Positions 1-5,679 of a stretch of DNA of 7,519 nt are shown piece by piece (the first letter of the stretch is position 1; every line of letters begins with the position of its first letter). Where the stretch lies: positions 1-7,519 of the forward strand of contig CAKZXL010000278.1 in NCBI GenBank assembly GCA_937883885.1. The letters run 5' to 3'. The DNA comes from an uncultured Aquincola sp. Lineage in GTDB: Bacteria; Pseudomonadota; Gammaproteobacteria; Burkholderiales; Burkholderiaceae. The notes below the pieces were generated by a model that ran no database searches, was not told where the DNA came from, and was given only the letters and a program-made list of their open reading frames with translations. A program made the position numbers and the translations under genes.

Positions 1-660
1 GCCTGGGACCCGGTGCAGCAGAAGGAGGTGTGGCGCAAGGAGCATGTCTCGCCGTGGAACGGCGGCACGCTGACCACGGCGGGCAACCTGGTGTTCCAGG
101 GCACGGCCGACGGCCGCTTCATCGCCTACGACGCCCGCAACGGGCAGGAGCTGTGGCAGGCCAACGTGGGCACCGGCATCGTCGCGGCCCCGGCCACCTA
201 CGAGGTGGACGGCAAGCAGTACGTGTCCATCGCGGTGGGTTGGGGCGGGGTGTACGGGCTGGCGCAGCGCGCCACCAACAACCGCCCCGGTCCGGGTACG
301 GTGTACACCTTCGTGCTCGATGGCAAGGCGCCGGCACCGGCCATGGTGGCGCAGCCGGCGCAGTCGCTCGTCAAGGGCGTGCCCTACGACCCCAAGGACG
401 TGGCGGCCGGCACGCTGCTGTACGTCAACAACTGCGTGTTCTGCCACGGCGTGCCGGGCGTGGACCGCGGCGGCAACATCCCCAACCTGGGCTACCTGGA
501 CGCGGCCTACATCCAGAACCTGCAGAACTTCGTGTTCAAGGGTCCGGCCACCGGCCGCGGCATGCCCGACTTCACCGGCAAGATCACCAGCGAGGACGTG
601 GACAAGATCAAGGCCTTCATCCAGGGCACGGCCGATGCGGTGAGGCCGGCGGGGAAGTAG
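1..660 (+). CDS. PQQ-dependent quinohaemoprotein alcohol dehydrogenase, C-terminal part (5' end outside window)
   Basis: The reading frame is open from base 1 and ends at TAG 658-660, giving the last 219 residues of a longer protein. The first ~110 residues are the end of a PQQ beta-propeller: GTADGRFIAYDARNGQELW is a typical propeller tryptophan-docking blade motif, followed by a glycine-rich VGWGGVYG stretch. After a proline/alanine linker comes a class I cytochrome c domain with haem-binding CVFCH at residues 145-149 (bases 433-447). A GMPDF segment with Met at bases 562-564 is the probable axial haem ligand. A propeller fused to a haem domain is the layout of type II periplasmic quinohaemoprotein alcohol dehydrogenases, which oxidise primary alcohols and pass electrons from PQQ to haem c. 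The signal peptide, PQQ/calcium site and any vicinal disulfide lie upstream and cannot be checked, so substrate is unknown. No terminator is seen after the stop. Confidence 0.9.
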   Translation, partial: AWDPVQQKEVWRKEHVSPWNGGTLTTAGNLVFQGTADGRFIAYDARNGQELWQANVGTGIVAAPATYEVDGKQYVSIAVGWGGVYGLAQRATNNRPGPGTVYTFVLDGKAPAPAMVAQPAQSLVKGVPYDPKDVAAGTLLYVNNCVFCHGVPGVDRGGNIPNLGYLDAAYIQNLQNFVFKGPATGRGMPDFTGKITSEDVDKIKAFIQGTADAVRPAGK

Positions 661-674
661 GGGGTCGGTCCAAC

Positions 675-704
675 TTGACGTGATGGCGACTGAAGTAATA
701 ACAT
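675..704 (+). promoter_or_regulatory. Putative promoter of the mazE/mazF-like pair
   Basis: TTGACG (675-680) matches the -35 consensus at five of six positions. With an 18-bp spacer, TAACAT (699-704) is the best -10, at four of six. The stretch from about 690 to 712 is strikingly AT-rich against the GC-rich surroundings. With this -10 the transcript would begin near 711, only a few bases before the ATG at 715. The hexamers are imperfect, so the exact -10 is uncertain. Confidence 0.5.
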
Positions 705-713
705 TGTTAATAC
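695..713 (+). promoter_or_regulatory. Imperfect 19-bp palindrome, probable autoregulatory operator of the toxin-antitoxin pair
   Basis: GTAATAACATTGTTAATAC reads as two 9-base arms around a central T (704), with eight of nine positions pairing; 698/710 is the mismatch. It overlaps the proposed -10 and ends one base before the antitoxin ATG. AbrB-fold antitoxins of the MazE type usually bind AT-rich palindromes over their own promoter and repress it, more strongly in complex with the toxin. The palindrome is seen directly; its use as operator is inferred. Confidence 0.6.
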
Positions 714-714
714 C

Positions 715-978
715 ATGAGCGCCATCAACGTCACCCTTCGCTTCATCGGCAACAGCAAGGGCGTCGTGTTGCCCAAGCCCATCCTGGCGCAGGCCGGGCT
801 GCAAGACGCCACCGATGCCGAGTTGACGGTCGAGAACGGCGTCATCTGTCTGCGCAAGGTCACCAAGCCCAGCCGAGCCGGCTGGGCCGAGGCCGCGAAG
901 AAGATCGCCGCCGCAGGCGGTGACGAACTGGTCATGGGCGAGTTCGGCAATGACGAGGACGCGGGGAACGACTGGTGA
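715..978 (+). CDS. mazE: MazE/PemI-type antitoxin, SpoVT-AbrB domain
   Basis: An 87-residue protein. Residues ~4-45 form a swapped-hairpin AbrB DNA-binding domain: an N-terminal strand (INVTLRFIG), then the family signature GNSKGVVLPK (residues 12-21), then an ELTVENGVICLRKV hairpin. The C-terminal half (residues ~50-87) is acidic at its end (GEFGNDEDAGNDW), as expected of the flexible tail with which MazE wraps the toxin. The antitoxin should neutralise the adjacent MazF-like RNase and repress the operon. ATG 715 is the only reasonable start, because an in-frame TGA lies at 691-693 and no ATG, GTG or TTG comes between. No Shine-Dalgarno sequence precedes it, so translation may be leaderless or nearly so. 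The stop overlaps the toxin start by 4 bp (GTGA), implying coupled translation. Confidence 0.88.
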   Translation: MSAINVTLRFIGNSKGVVLPKPILAQAGLQDATDAELTVENGVICLRKVTKPSRAGWAEAAKKIAAAGGDELVMGEFGNDEDAGNDW

Positions 979-1292
979 AGCGGGGCGACATCTGGATCGT
1001 GAGTCTGGACCCGACCGTCGGCAGCGAAATCAAGAAGTCGCGCCCGTGCGTCGTGGTGTCGCCGCCTGAGTTGCACGACCATCTGCGGACGGTGCTGGTG
1101 GCGCCCATGACCTCGAAGGGGTTCAAGGCACCTTTCCGCGTGTCGGTCACGCATGCCGGCAAGCAGGGCCTGATCCTGCTGGACCAGGTACGTGCAGTGG
1201 ACAAGGTGCGCCTCGCCTCGAAGGCGGGCGCGATCTCCGCGAAGACGCTGGGCAACGTGCTGTTGACGCTGCGGACCCTGTTCGAGGAGTAG
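975..1292 (+). CDS. mazF: MazF/PemK-family endoribonuclease toxin
   Basis: A 105-residue protein, the usual length for MazF/PemK ribosome-independent mRNA interferases. Family landmarks appear in order: RGDIWIVSLDPTVGSE (residues 3-18), SRPCVVVSP (22-30), the PMTS loop (44-47), and LLDQVRAVDKVRL near residues 68-80. E18, R23 and T46 fall where E. coli MazF has its E24, R29 and T48 active-site residues, so the protein looks catalytically intact. It starts with GTG inside the antitoxin's TGA (GTGA overlap), so toxin translation depends on antitoxin translation. The recognised RNA sequence cannot be read from the protein. Its stop at 1290-1292 is only three bases from the end of the converging broken gene. 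Whether it is named MazF, PemK or ChpB is a matter of labelling. Confidence 0.9.
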   Translation: MKRGDIWIVSLDPTVGSEIKKSRPCVVVSPPELHDHLRTVLVAPMTSKGFKAPFRVSVTHAGKQGLILLDQVRAVDKVRLASKAGAISAKTLGNVLLTLRTLFEE

Positions 1293-1295
1293 CTC

Positions 1296-1648
1296 TCAGC
1301 GGGGCTCAACGCGTTGGTTGCGCCAAGCCGACAACTCCAGCGGCCGAAGGCCGAAGCGCACGGCGTTGCCGGCATGCAGCGCGGCAAACTCTGCCACGAC
1401 CATCTCGATGAAGTGGTCCTGCTCCGGCAGTGGGACGCTGGCCGGCACCCGGGCGCGGATGTTGGCGGCCGTCGCTGCTTCGCCTTGCCGCACGATGGCT
1501 GCCACCACCGCAGCCAGGGCCTGCCGGTGGCGCAGCCCGAGCGATCACCCAGCCGTTGTTCGATCTCCGCCATCACCAAACCGCCGGGGGCAGCGCTGAT
1601 CAGCTCGACCAACTCGCTCAGCTCTTGGGGCGGGGTCAGGCGCGGCAT
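1296..1648 (-). pseudogene. Remnant of a Fic-family-like gene: N- and C-terminal ends only, frame-shifted
   Basis: Two pieces in different minus-strand frames make up this remnant. From ATG 1648-1646 (or TTG 1651) about 35 residues read MPRLTPPQELSELVELI... to ...MAEIEQRLGD, like the start of a winged-helix domain. Around 1545-1555 sense passes to another frame, which reads LRHRQALAAVVAAIVRQGE, then PEQDHFIEMVVAEFAALH, AGNAVRFGLRPLELSAW, and stops at 1296-1298. From memory, this tail and this start are the two ends of betaproteobacterial Fic proteins with an N-terminal helix-turn-helix, normally about 350-400 residues. The Fic core motif HPFxxGNGR is absent, so I infer an internal deletion of most of the gene plus loss of frame. 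No other gene is seen in this stretch. The alternative is an unrelated ~117-residue gene with a single frameshift. Confidence 0.55.
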
Positions 1649-1651
1649 CAA

Positions 1652-1703
1652 TGCGACAGTTGAAGTGGCGCAAACGGGTTTATGCGACAGATAAAGTGTC
1701 GCA
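1652..1703. promoter_or_regulatory. Two tandem inverted repeats (TGCGACA-N7-TGTCGCA), putative operators of the broken gene
   Basis: Site 1 is TGCGACA (1652-1658), 7 bases, TGGCGCA (1666-1672), with one mismatch between arms. Site 2 is TGCGACA (1683-1689), 7 bases, TGTCGCA (1697-1703), a perfect inverted repeat. The sites start 31 bp apart, close to three helical turns, so they would lie on the same DNA face. A further half-site, TGCGTCA (1715-1721), overlaps the last codons of the neighbouring flavodoxin-like gene. The pair lies immediately upstream of the remnant's start on the minus strand, where its promoter should be. The repeats are seen directly; operator function is inferred. Confidence 0.6.
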
Positions 1704-1718
1704 AACCGCAGCGATGCG

Positions 1719-2210
1719 TCAGAACACCCCCATCCCCAAGCCCACCGCCAACGCCTGCCCCAGCTCGCGGCAGCGGGTCAGGTCGTCGGGCGCCAGCACC
1801 TTGGGCGCCAGGATGGCTTCCGGCGTTTGCGCCTGGGTGCACACGATCAGCGGCGCCGCCGCGGGCTTCAGGCGCCAGCCGGTGGCGATGCGCTCGATCT
1901 GGCGGGCGGCGTTGCTGCCGTCGCTGCCGGCGCACACCATGGCCGCATACGGCCGGCCCTCGATGCGGCCCAGCGCGGGGTAGTAGCAGCGGTCGAAGAA
2001 GTCCTTCATCAGGCCGCTGATGGCCGCCAGGTTCTCGGGCGTGGCAAACAGGTAGGCGTCGGCCGCCAGCACGTCGTCGGGCCCGGCCTGTCGGGCGTGC
2101 AGCCAGCGCACCTGCACCGCCGGCTCGGTGCGGGCGCCGGCGACCGCGGCGCCGGCCATCTGGCGGGTGCCGCCGGTGATCGAGTGATGGACGATCAGCA
2201 GCGTCTTCAA
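1719..2210 (-). CDS. Flavodoxin-fold protein, NAD(P)H/FMN reductase-like
   Basis: A 163-residue protein that begins like a flavodoxin: strand KTLLIVHHS, then the phosphate-binding loop SITGGT (residues 10-15) that holds FMN. A second flavin-contact loop follows, TPENLAAISGLMKDFFDR (residues 57-74), the pattern seen in WrbA-like and NADPH-dependent FMN reductase-like proteins. It probably binds FMN in the cytoplasm and reduces an unknown acceptor. It is shorter than typical WrbA (about 200 residues). The start is TTG at 2210-2208. The frame is open back to the upstream DAHP synthase stop but has no ATG or GTG there, and TTG places the first beta strand correctly. No clear Shine-Dalgarno is present; the 21-bp gap after the synthase gene suggests coupled translation in one transcript. 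Specific function is not recognised. Confidence 0.8.
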   Translation of the reverse strand: MKTLLIVHHSITGGTRQMAGAAVAGARTEPAVQVRWLHARQAGPDDVLAADAYLFATPENLAAISGLMKDFFDRCYYPALGRIEGRPYAAMVCAGSDGSNAARQIERIATGWRLKPAAAPLIVCTQAQTPEAILAPKVLAPDDLTRCRELGQALAVGLGMGVF

Positions 2211-2231
2211 GCGGCTGAGGCGTGAGCGCGT

Positions 2232-3347
2232 TCAGGCCGGCCGCGTGCGACGCACGTGCACGGCGTCGGCCAGAGCGCGCAGCACCGGCGCCGTCTGCGC
2301 CCAGCTGATGCAGGCATCGGTCACCGACACGCCGTGCTGCAGCGGCACGCCGGGGCGGATGTCCTGGCGGCCTTCTTCCAGGTGGCTTTCGATCATCAGG
2401 CCGGTGATGCGCCGCTCGCCATCGGCGACGCGGCGGGCCACGTCCTCGGCCACTTCGATCTGCCGGGCGTGCTGCTTGCGCGAATTGGCATGTGAGCAGT
2501 CCACCATCAGCTGCTCGCGAAGGCCGGCCTTGCGCAGCACCGCGCAGGCGGCGTCGATGTGCTCGGCCGCGTAGTTGGGGCCGCTGTTGCCGCCGCGCAG
2601 GATCACATGGGTGTCGGGGTTGCCGCGCGTCTCGAAGATCGCGGTCTGGCCCATCTTGGTCATGCCCATGAAGGCATGCGGCGCCGCCGCGGCCACCATC
2701 GCATCCACCGCCACCTGCACGCCGCCGTCAGTGCCGTTCTTGAAGCCGATCGGGCAGCTGGAGCCGGAGGCCAGCTGCCGGTGGCTCTGGCTCTCGGTGG
2801 TGCGCGCGCCGATGGCGCCCCAGGCGATCAGGTCGGCCACGTACTGCGGGCTCAGCAGGTCGAGGAACTCGGTGGCCGTGGGCAGGCCCATCGCGCCGAT
2901 GTGCAGCAACAGCTCGCGCGCACGGCGCAGGCCTTCGTTGATGCGGAAGCTGCCGTCCAGCCGCGGGTCGTTGATGTAGCCCTTCCAGCCGACGGTGGTG
3001 CGGGGCTTTTCGAAGTACACGCGCATCACCAGCACCAGCGCGTCTTCCAGCTCGGCCTGCACGGCCTTGAGCCGCTGCGCATAAGCCATGGCCTGGTCGT
3101 GGTCGTGGATGGAGCAGGGGCCCACCACCACCACCAGCCGGTCGTCGCGGCCGTGCAGCACGTTGGCGATCTGGCGCCGGCTGCGTTCCACCAGCAGCTG
3201 CAGCTCGGGCGTGACGGGCAGCTCGTCCAGCAGCAGCGCGGGCGAGATCAGCGGGCGGACGGCGGAGATGCGGACGTCGTCGATGCGGGTGGTGTCCTGC
3301 GTCGAAGTCTCGCGGTCGTTCTGAAGGGCGTCGAGGGGCGTGGTCAT
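2232..3347 (-). CDS. aroG: 3-deoxy-7-phosphoheptulonate (DAHP) synthase, class I (AroF/G/H type)
   Basis: It condenses phosphoenolpyruvate with erythrose 4-phosphate, the first step of the shikimate pathway. With ATG 3347-3345 the product has 371 residues (E. coli AroG has 350). Active-site blocks are intact: GPCSIHD (76-82, metal ligand C78), RVYFEKPRTT (R109, K114), ARTTES (R182), GFKNGTDG (K203), ILRGG (R251), VDCSHAN (H286), IES (E320) and VTDAC (D344). The C-terminal half (NPDTHVILRGG, GLMIES, GVSVTDACISW) reads more like the tyrosine-sensitive AroF isozyme than AroG. The aroG symbol is therefore only family-level and the feedback effector is unresolved. An upstream GTG (3401) or ATG (3362) could lengthen the protein, but family alignment favours 3347. 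No strong Shine-Dalgarno or convincing promoter is visible. It is divergent from the paa operon and probably cotranscribed with the flavodoxin-like gene. Confidence 0.93.
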   Translation of the reverse strand: MTTPLDALQNDRETSTQDTTRIDDVRISAVRPLISPALLLDELPVTPELQLLVERSRRQIANVLHGRDDRLVVVVGPCSIHDHDQAMAYAQRLKAVQAELEDALVLVMRVYFEKPRTTVGWKGYINDPRLDGSFRINEGLRRARELLLHIGAMGLPTATEFLDLLSPQYVADLIAWGAIGARTTESQSHRQLASGSSCPIGFKNGTDGGVQVAVDAMVAAAAPHAFMGMTKMGQTAIFETRGNPDTHVILRGGNSGPNYAAEHIDAACAVLRKAGLREQLMVDCSHANSRKQHARQIEVAEDVARRVADGERRITGLMIESHLEEGRQDIRPGVPLQHGVSVTDACISWAQTAPVLRALADAVHVRRTRPA

Positions 3348-3425
3348 GCCGAATTTTCGCATCCGGGGCGGGTGAGGGCACCGGAGGCTGAGGGTTGACA
3401 CCGATGCCGCAGTCCCTGCCTGCAG

Positions 3426-3454
3426 TTGATTCGCCGGCTGGCCCTGTGTATCAT
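3426..3454 (+). promoter_or_regulatory. Putative sigma70-type promoter of the paa operon
   Basis: TTGATT (3426-3431, four of six to consensus), a 17-bp spacer and TATCAT (3449-3454, five of six) make a good promoter in otherwise GC-rich DNA. It faces paaG, and transcription would start near 3461, about 60 bases before the paaG ATG. The predicted start lies inside the palindrome described next, as expected for a repressed promoter. Confidence 0.65.
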
Positions 3455-3455
3455 T

Positions 3456-3471
3456 GACCGACCGGTCGGTC
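3456..3471. promoter_or_regulatory. Perfect 16-bp palindrome, probable TetR-family (PaaR-type) operator
   Basis: GACCGACCGGTCGGTC is a perfect inverted repeat beginning one base after the -10 hexamer and covering the expected transcription start. ACCGACCGGTCGGT-like palindromes are a familiar TetR-family operator type in betaproteobacterial acyl-CoA and aromatic catabolism genes. TetR-type PaaR repressors, released by phenylacetyl-CoA, are known to control paa genes in this group. A bound repressor here would block initiation. The regulator gene is not in the window, so assignment to PaaR is inferred. Confidence 0.75.
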
Positions 3472-3520
3472 GACTAATTCGAGTCGGCATTCCAAGATCC
3501 GGACCAGGAGACAAGCCCGC

Positions 3521-4336
3521 ATGACTTCGCCCACCCCGTCCGCGCTCGTGATGTCGTCGTTCGGCGAAGGCGTGCTCACCCTCACGCTCAACCGCCCGGC
3601 GCAGCTCAACAGCTTCACCGGCGACATGCACGTCGAGTTGATGTCCGCGCTGGAAGCCGCGGCGGCCGATGCGCAGGTGCGCTGCGTGGTGATCACCGGC
3701 GCCGGCCGTGCTTTTTGCGCCGGCCAGGACTTGGGCGATCCCGCCGCCGCACCCGACCTGACGCCCGGCGCAGAACCCAAGGACCTGGGCGCGTTGATCG
3801 AGCGCCACTACCGCCCGCTGGTGCTGCGACTGCGCACGATGCCGGTGCCGGTGGTGGCCGCCGTCAACGGCGTGGCCGCTGGCGCGGGCGCCAACCTGGC
3901 GCTGTGCTGCGACCTGGTGGTGGCCGCACGCTCGGCCAGCTTCATCCAGGCCTTTGCCAAGATCGGCCTGGTGCCCGACACCGGCGGCACCTGGCTGCTG
4001 CCGCGGCTGGTGGGCCGGGCCCGTGCACTGGGCCTGGCGATGCTGGGCGACAAGCTGCCGGCCGAGCAGGCGCAGCAGATGGGCCTGATCTGGCAGTGCG
4101 TGGACGATGCCGAACTGCCCGCCACGGTGCAGGCCCTGGCCGCGCGCCTGGCCGCCATGCCGGCGCGCGCCCTGGCCGCCACCCGGCAGGCGATGGACGC
4201 CGCCGGCACCATGGATTTGTCGATGGCCCTGGACGAAGAAGCGCACCTGCAGCGCAGCCTCGGCCGGGCGCATGATTACCTGGAGGGCGTGGCCGCCTTC
4301 CAGGCCAGGCGCGCACCGCGCTTCTCAGACCGCTGA
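3521..4336 (+). CDS. paaG: PaaG, 1,2-epoxyphenylacetyl-CoA isomerase (crotonase family)
   Basis: It converts the ring epoxide made by PaaABCE into oxepin-CoA, preparing the ring for hydrolytic opening, in the cytoplasm. The 271-residue protein follows E. coli PaaG (262) almost throughout: LTLNRPAQLNSF (20-32), oxyanion-hole segments AFCAGQDL (64-71) and NGVAAGAGA (116-124), IGLVPDTGGTWLLP (148-161), and a C-terminal DYLEGVAAFQARRAP. D153 in VPDTGG matches the catalytic aspartate of PaaG, and the position used as glutamate in true hydratases is not conserved here. ATG 3521 is preceded by AGGAG (3506-3510) at good spacing. It is the first gene of the operon, directly downstream of the promoter and operator, whereas in E. 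coli paaG follows paaF. A generic enoyl-CoA hydratase is the only alternative and is unlikely given sequence and context. Confidence 0.93.
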   Translation: MTSPTPSALVMSSFGEGVLTLTLNRPAQLNSFTGDMHVELMSALEAAAADAQVRCVVITGAGRAFCAGQDLGDPAAAPDLTPGAEPKDLGALIERHYRPLVLRLRTMPVPVVAAVNGVAAGAGANLALCCDLVVAARSASFIQAFAKIGLVPDTGGTWLLPRLVGRARALGLAMLGDKLPAEQAQQMGLIWQCVDDAELPATVQALAARLAAMPARALAATRQAMDAAGTMDLSMALDEEAHLQRSLGRAHDYLEGVAAFQARRAPRFSDR

Positions 4337-4357
4337 ACCCGATCGCTGAAACCCGAC
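4331..4357 (+). repeat. Short imperfect tandem duplication at the paaG stop codon
   Basis: CGCTGAACCCGAT (4331-4343) is followed directly by CGCTGAAACCCGAC (4344-4357), the same unit with one inserted A and one changed end base. The first copy carries the paaG TGA (4334-4336). The rest of the 39-bp paaG-paaA gap holds only the paaA ribosome binding site. It is probably a small slippage duplication without function. Confidence 0.5.
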
Positions 4358-4375
4358 GAGCCAAAGGAAGCCAGC

Positions 4376-5383
4376 ATGTACACGCAAGCGATGGACACGA
4401 TGGGCAAGGACGGCGCTGAAGCGCCCAAGACCTTGCGCTCGGCCGATGAACTGGCGCTGCAGGAGCGCTTCGACGCCCGCATCGACGCCGGCGACTTCAT
4501 CGAAGCCAAGGACTGGATGCCCGACCACTACCGCAAGACGCTGGTGCGGCAGATCAGCCAGCATGCGCACTCGGAGATCGTCGGCATGCTGCCCGAGGGC
4601 AATTGGATCAGCCGCGCGCCCACGCTCAAGCGCAAGGCCATCCTGCTGGCCAAGGTGCAGGACGAAGGCGGCCACGGCCTGTACCTCTATGCCGCGGCCG
4701 AGACGCTGGGCACCAGCCGCGACCAGCTGCTGCATGCGCTGCACACCGGCAAGGCCAAGTACAGCTCCATCTTCAACTACCCCACGCTGACCTGGGCCGA
4801 CATGGGCACCATCGGCTGGCTGGTCGATGGCGCGGCCATCATGAACCAGGTGCCCATCTGCCGCTGCAGCTATGCGCCTTATGCGCGGGCCATGATCCGC
4901 ATCTGCCGCGAAGAAAGCTTCCACCAGCGCCAGGGCTATGAAGCGCTGCTGACCATGATGCAGCAGGGCACCGAAGCGCAGAAGGCCATGGTGCAGGACG
5001 CCGTCAACCGTTGGTGGTGGCCCTGCCTGATGATGTTCGGCCCGCCCGACGACCAGTCGCCCAACAGTGCGCAATCGATGCGGTGGGGAATCAAGCGCGT
5101 GAGCAACGACGAGCTGCGCCAGAAGTTCGTCGACGCCACGGTGGAGCAGGCCAAGGTGCTGGGCGTGACGCTGCCCGACCCCGACCTGAAGTGGAACGAA
5201 GCGCGCGGCCACTGGGACTTCGGCAGCATCGACTGGGACGAGTTCTGGCGCGTGGTGGGCGGCGACGGCCCCTGCAACCGCGAGCGCCTGGGCGCCCGCG
5301 TCAAGGCCTGGGAAGACGGCGCCTGGGTGCGCGAAGCCGCCCTGGCCCATGCCAACAAGCAAGCGATGAAGGAGGCCGCATGA
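4376..5383 (+). CDS. paaA: PaaA, phenylacetyl-CoA epoxidase di-iron oxygenase subunit
   Basis: The catalytic subunit of the PaaABCE monooxygenase, which inserts one oxygen atom from O2 across the ring C1-C2 bond of phenylacetyl-CoA. The 335-residue ferritin-like protein carries the carboxylate/histidine metal motifs of bacterial multicomponent monooxygenases: HSEIVG (E67), [12 protein letters not shown] (E97, H100) and [11 protein letters not shown] (E179/E180, H183), with D151 in the helix between. Conserved PaaA stretches such as GMLPEGNW and [18 protein letters not shown] are present. A strong ribosome site AAAGGAAG (4363-4370) lies six bases before ATG 4376; Met6 is a less likely start. 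Its TGA overlaps the paaB ATG (ATGA), consistent with coupled synthesis of complex partners. Length and sequence are normal for the family, with no sign of damage. Confidence 0.96.
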   Translation: MYTQAMDTMGKDGAEAPKTLRSADELALQERFDARIDAGDFIEAKDWMPDHYRKTLVRQISQHAHSEIVGMLPEGNWISRAPTLKRKAILLAKVQDEGGHGLYLYAAAETLGTSRDQLLHALHTGKAKYSSIFNYPTLTWADMGTIGWLVDGAAIMNQVPICRCSYAPYARAMIRICREESFHQRQGYEALLTMMQQGTEAQKAMVQDAVNRWWWPCLMMFGPPDDQSPNSAQSMRWGIKRVSNDELRQKFVDATVEQAKVLGVTLPDPDLKWNEARGHWDFGSIDWDEFWRVVGGDGPCNRERLGARVKAWEDGAWVREAALAHANKQAMKEAA

Positions 5384-5679
5384 GCCAGCAAAGCAGCCAG
5401 GCTGAATGGCCACTTTGGGAAGTATTCGTCCGCAGCAAGGCGGGCCTGGACCACAAGCACTGCGGCAGCCTGCATGCGCCCGATGCGCAGATGGCCATCC
5501 AGATGGCTCGCGACGTGTACACGCGCCGGCAGGAGGGCAGCAGCGTGTGGGTGGTGCGCAGCGACCAGATCGTGGCCAGCGACCCGCGCGACAAGGACAT
5601 GTACTTCGACCCGGCCGAGGACAAGGTGTACCGCCACCCGACCTTCTACGAGCTGCCGAAGTCCGTGGATCATATGTAG
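5380..5679 (+). CDS. paaB: PaaB, phenylacetyl-CoA epoxidase small bridging subunit
   Basis: A 99-residue protein very close to E. coli PaaB (95): [24 protein letters not shown] (residues 10-33), [11 protein letters not shown] (43-53), [12 protein letters not shown] (57-68), and [18 protein letters not shown] (76-93). PaaB has no cofactor; it is thought to bridge PaaAC heterodimers and take part in assembly of the larger complex. ATG 5380 lies in the paaA stop (4-bp overlap), with GGAGG (5371-5375) just upstream as ribosome site. Longer readings of this frame extend upstream inside paaA and are not real. It is followed by the first of two gaps in the operon. Confidence 0.96.
   Translation: MSQQSSQAEWPLWEVFVRSKAGLDHKHCGSLHAPDAQMAIQMARDVYTRRQEGSSVWVVRSDQIVASDPRDKDMYFDPAEDKVYRHPTFYELPKSVDHM

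Noticed and set aside
932..1651. A single 239-codon minus-strand protein covering the remnant and mazF
   Set aside because: Only the first ~35 codons look like real protein. After about 1550 the sense continues in another frame, and the rest is antisense to mazF.
1690..1705. A sigma70 promoter for the remnant within the tandem inverted repeats
   Set aside because: On the minus strand TTGCGA and CATAAA are only about 14 bp apart, too close for a standard promoter, and no better pair was found.
2559..3398. Open frame of 279 codons on the plus strand opposite DAHP synthase
   Set aside because: It is a composition shadow rich in H, A, G and V; the minus-strand frame carries every DAHP synthase active-site motif.
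3344..4273. Open frame of 309 codons on the minus strand opposite paaG
   Set aside because: It would run through the paa promoter and operator and into the aroG start, with low-complexity composition. paaG on plus is certain.
4325..5413. Long open frame of 362 codons on the minus strand opposite paaA
   Set aside because: Strong family matches put the coding strand on plus. The antisense frame is open because of high GC at codon third positions and its translation resembles no protein.
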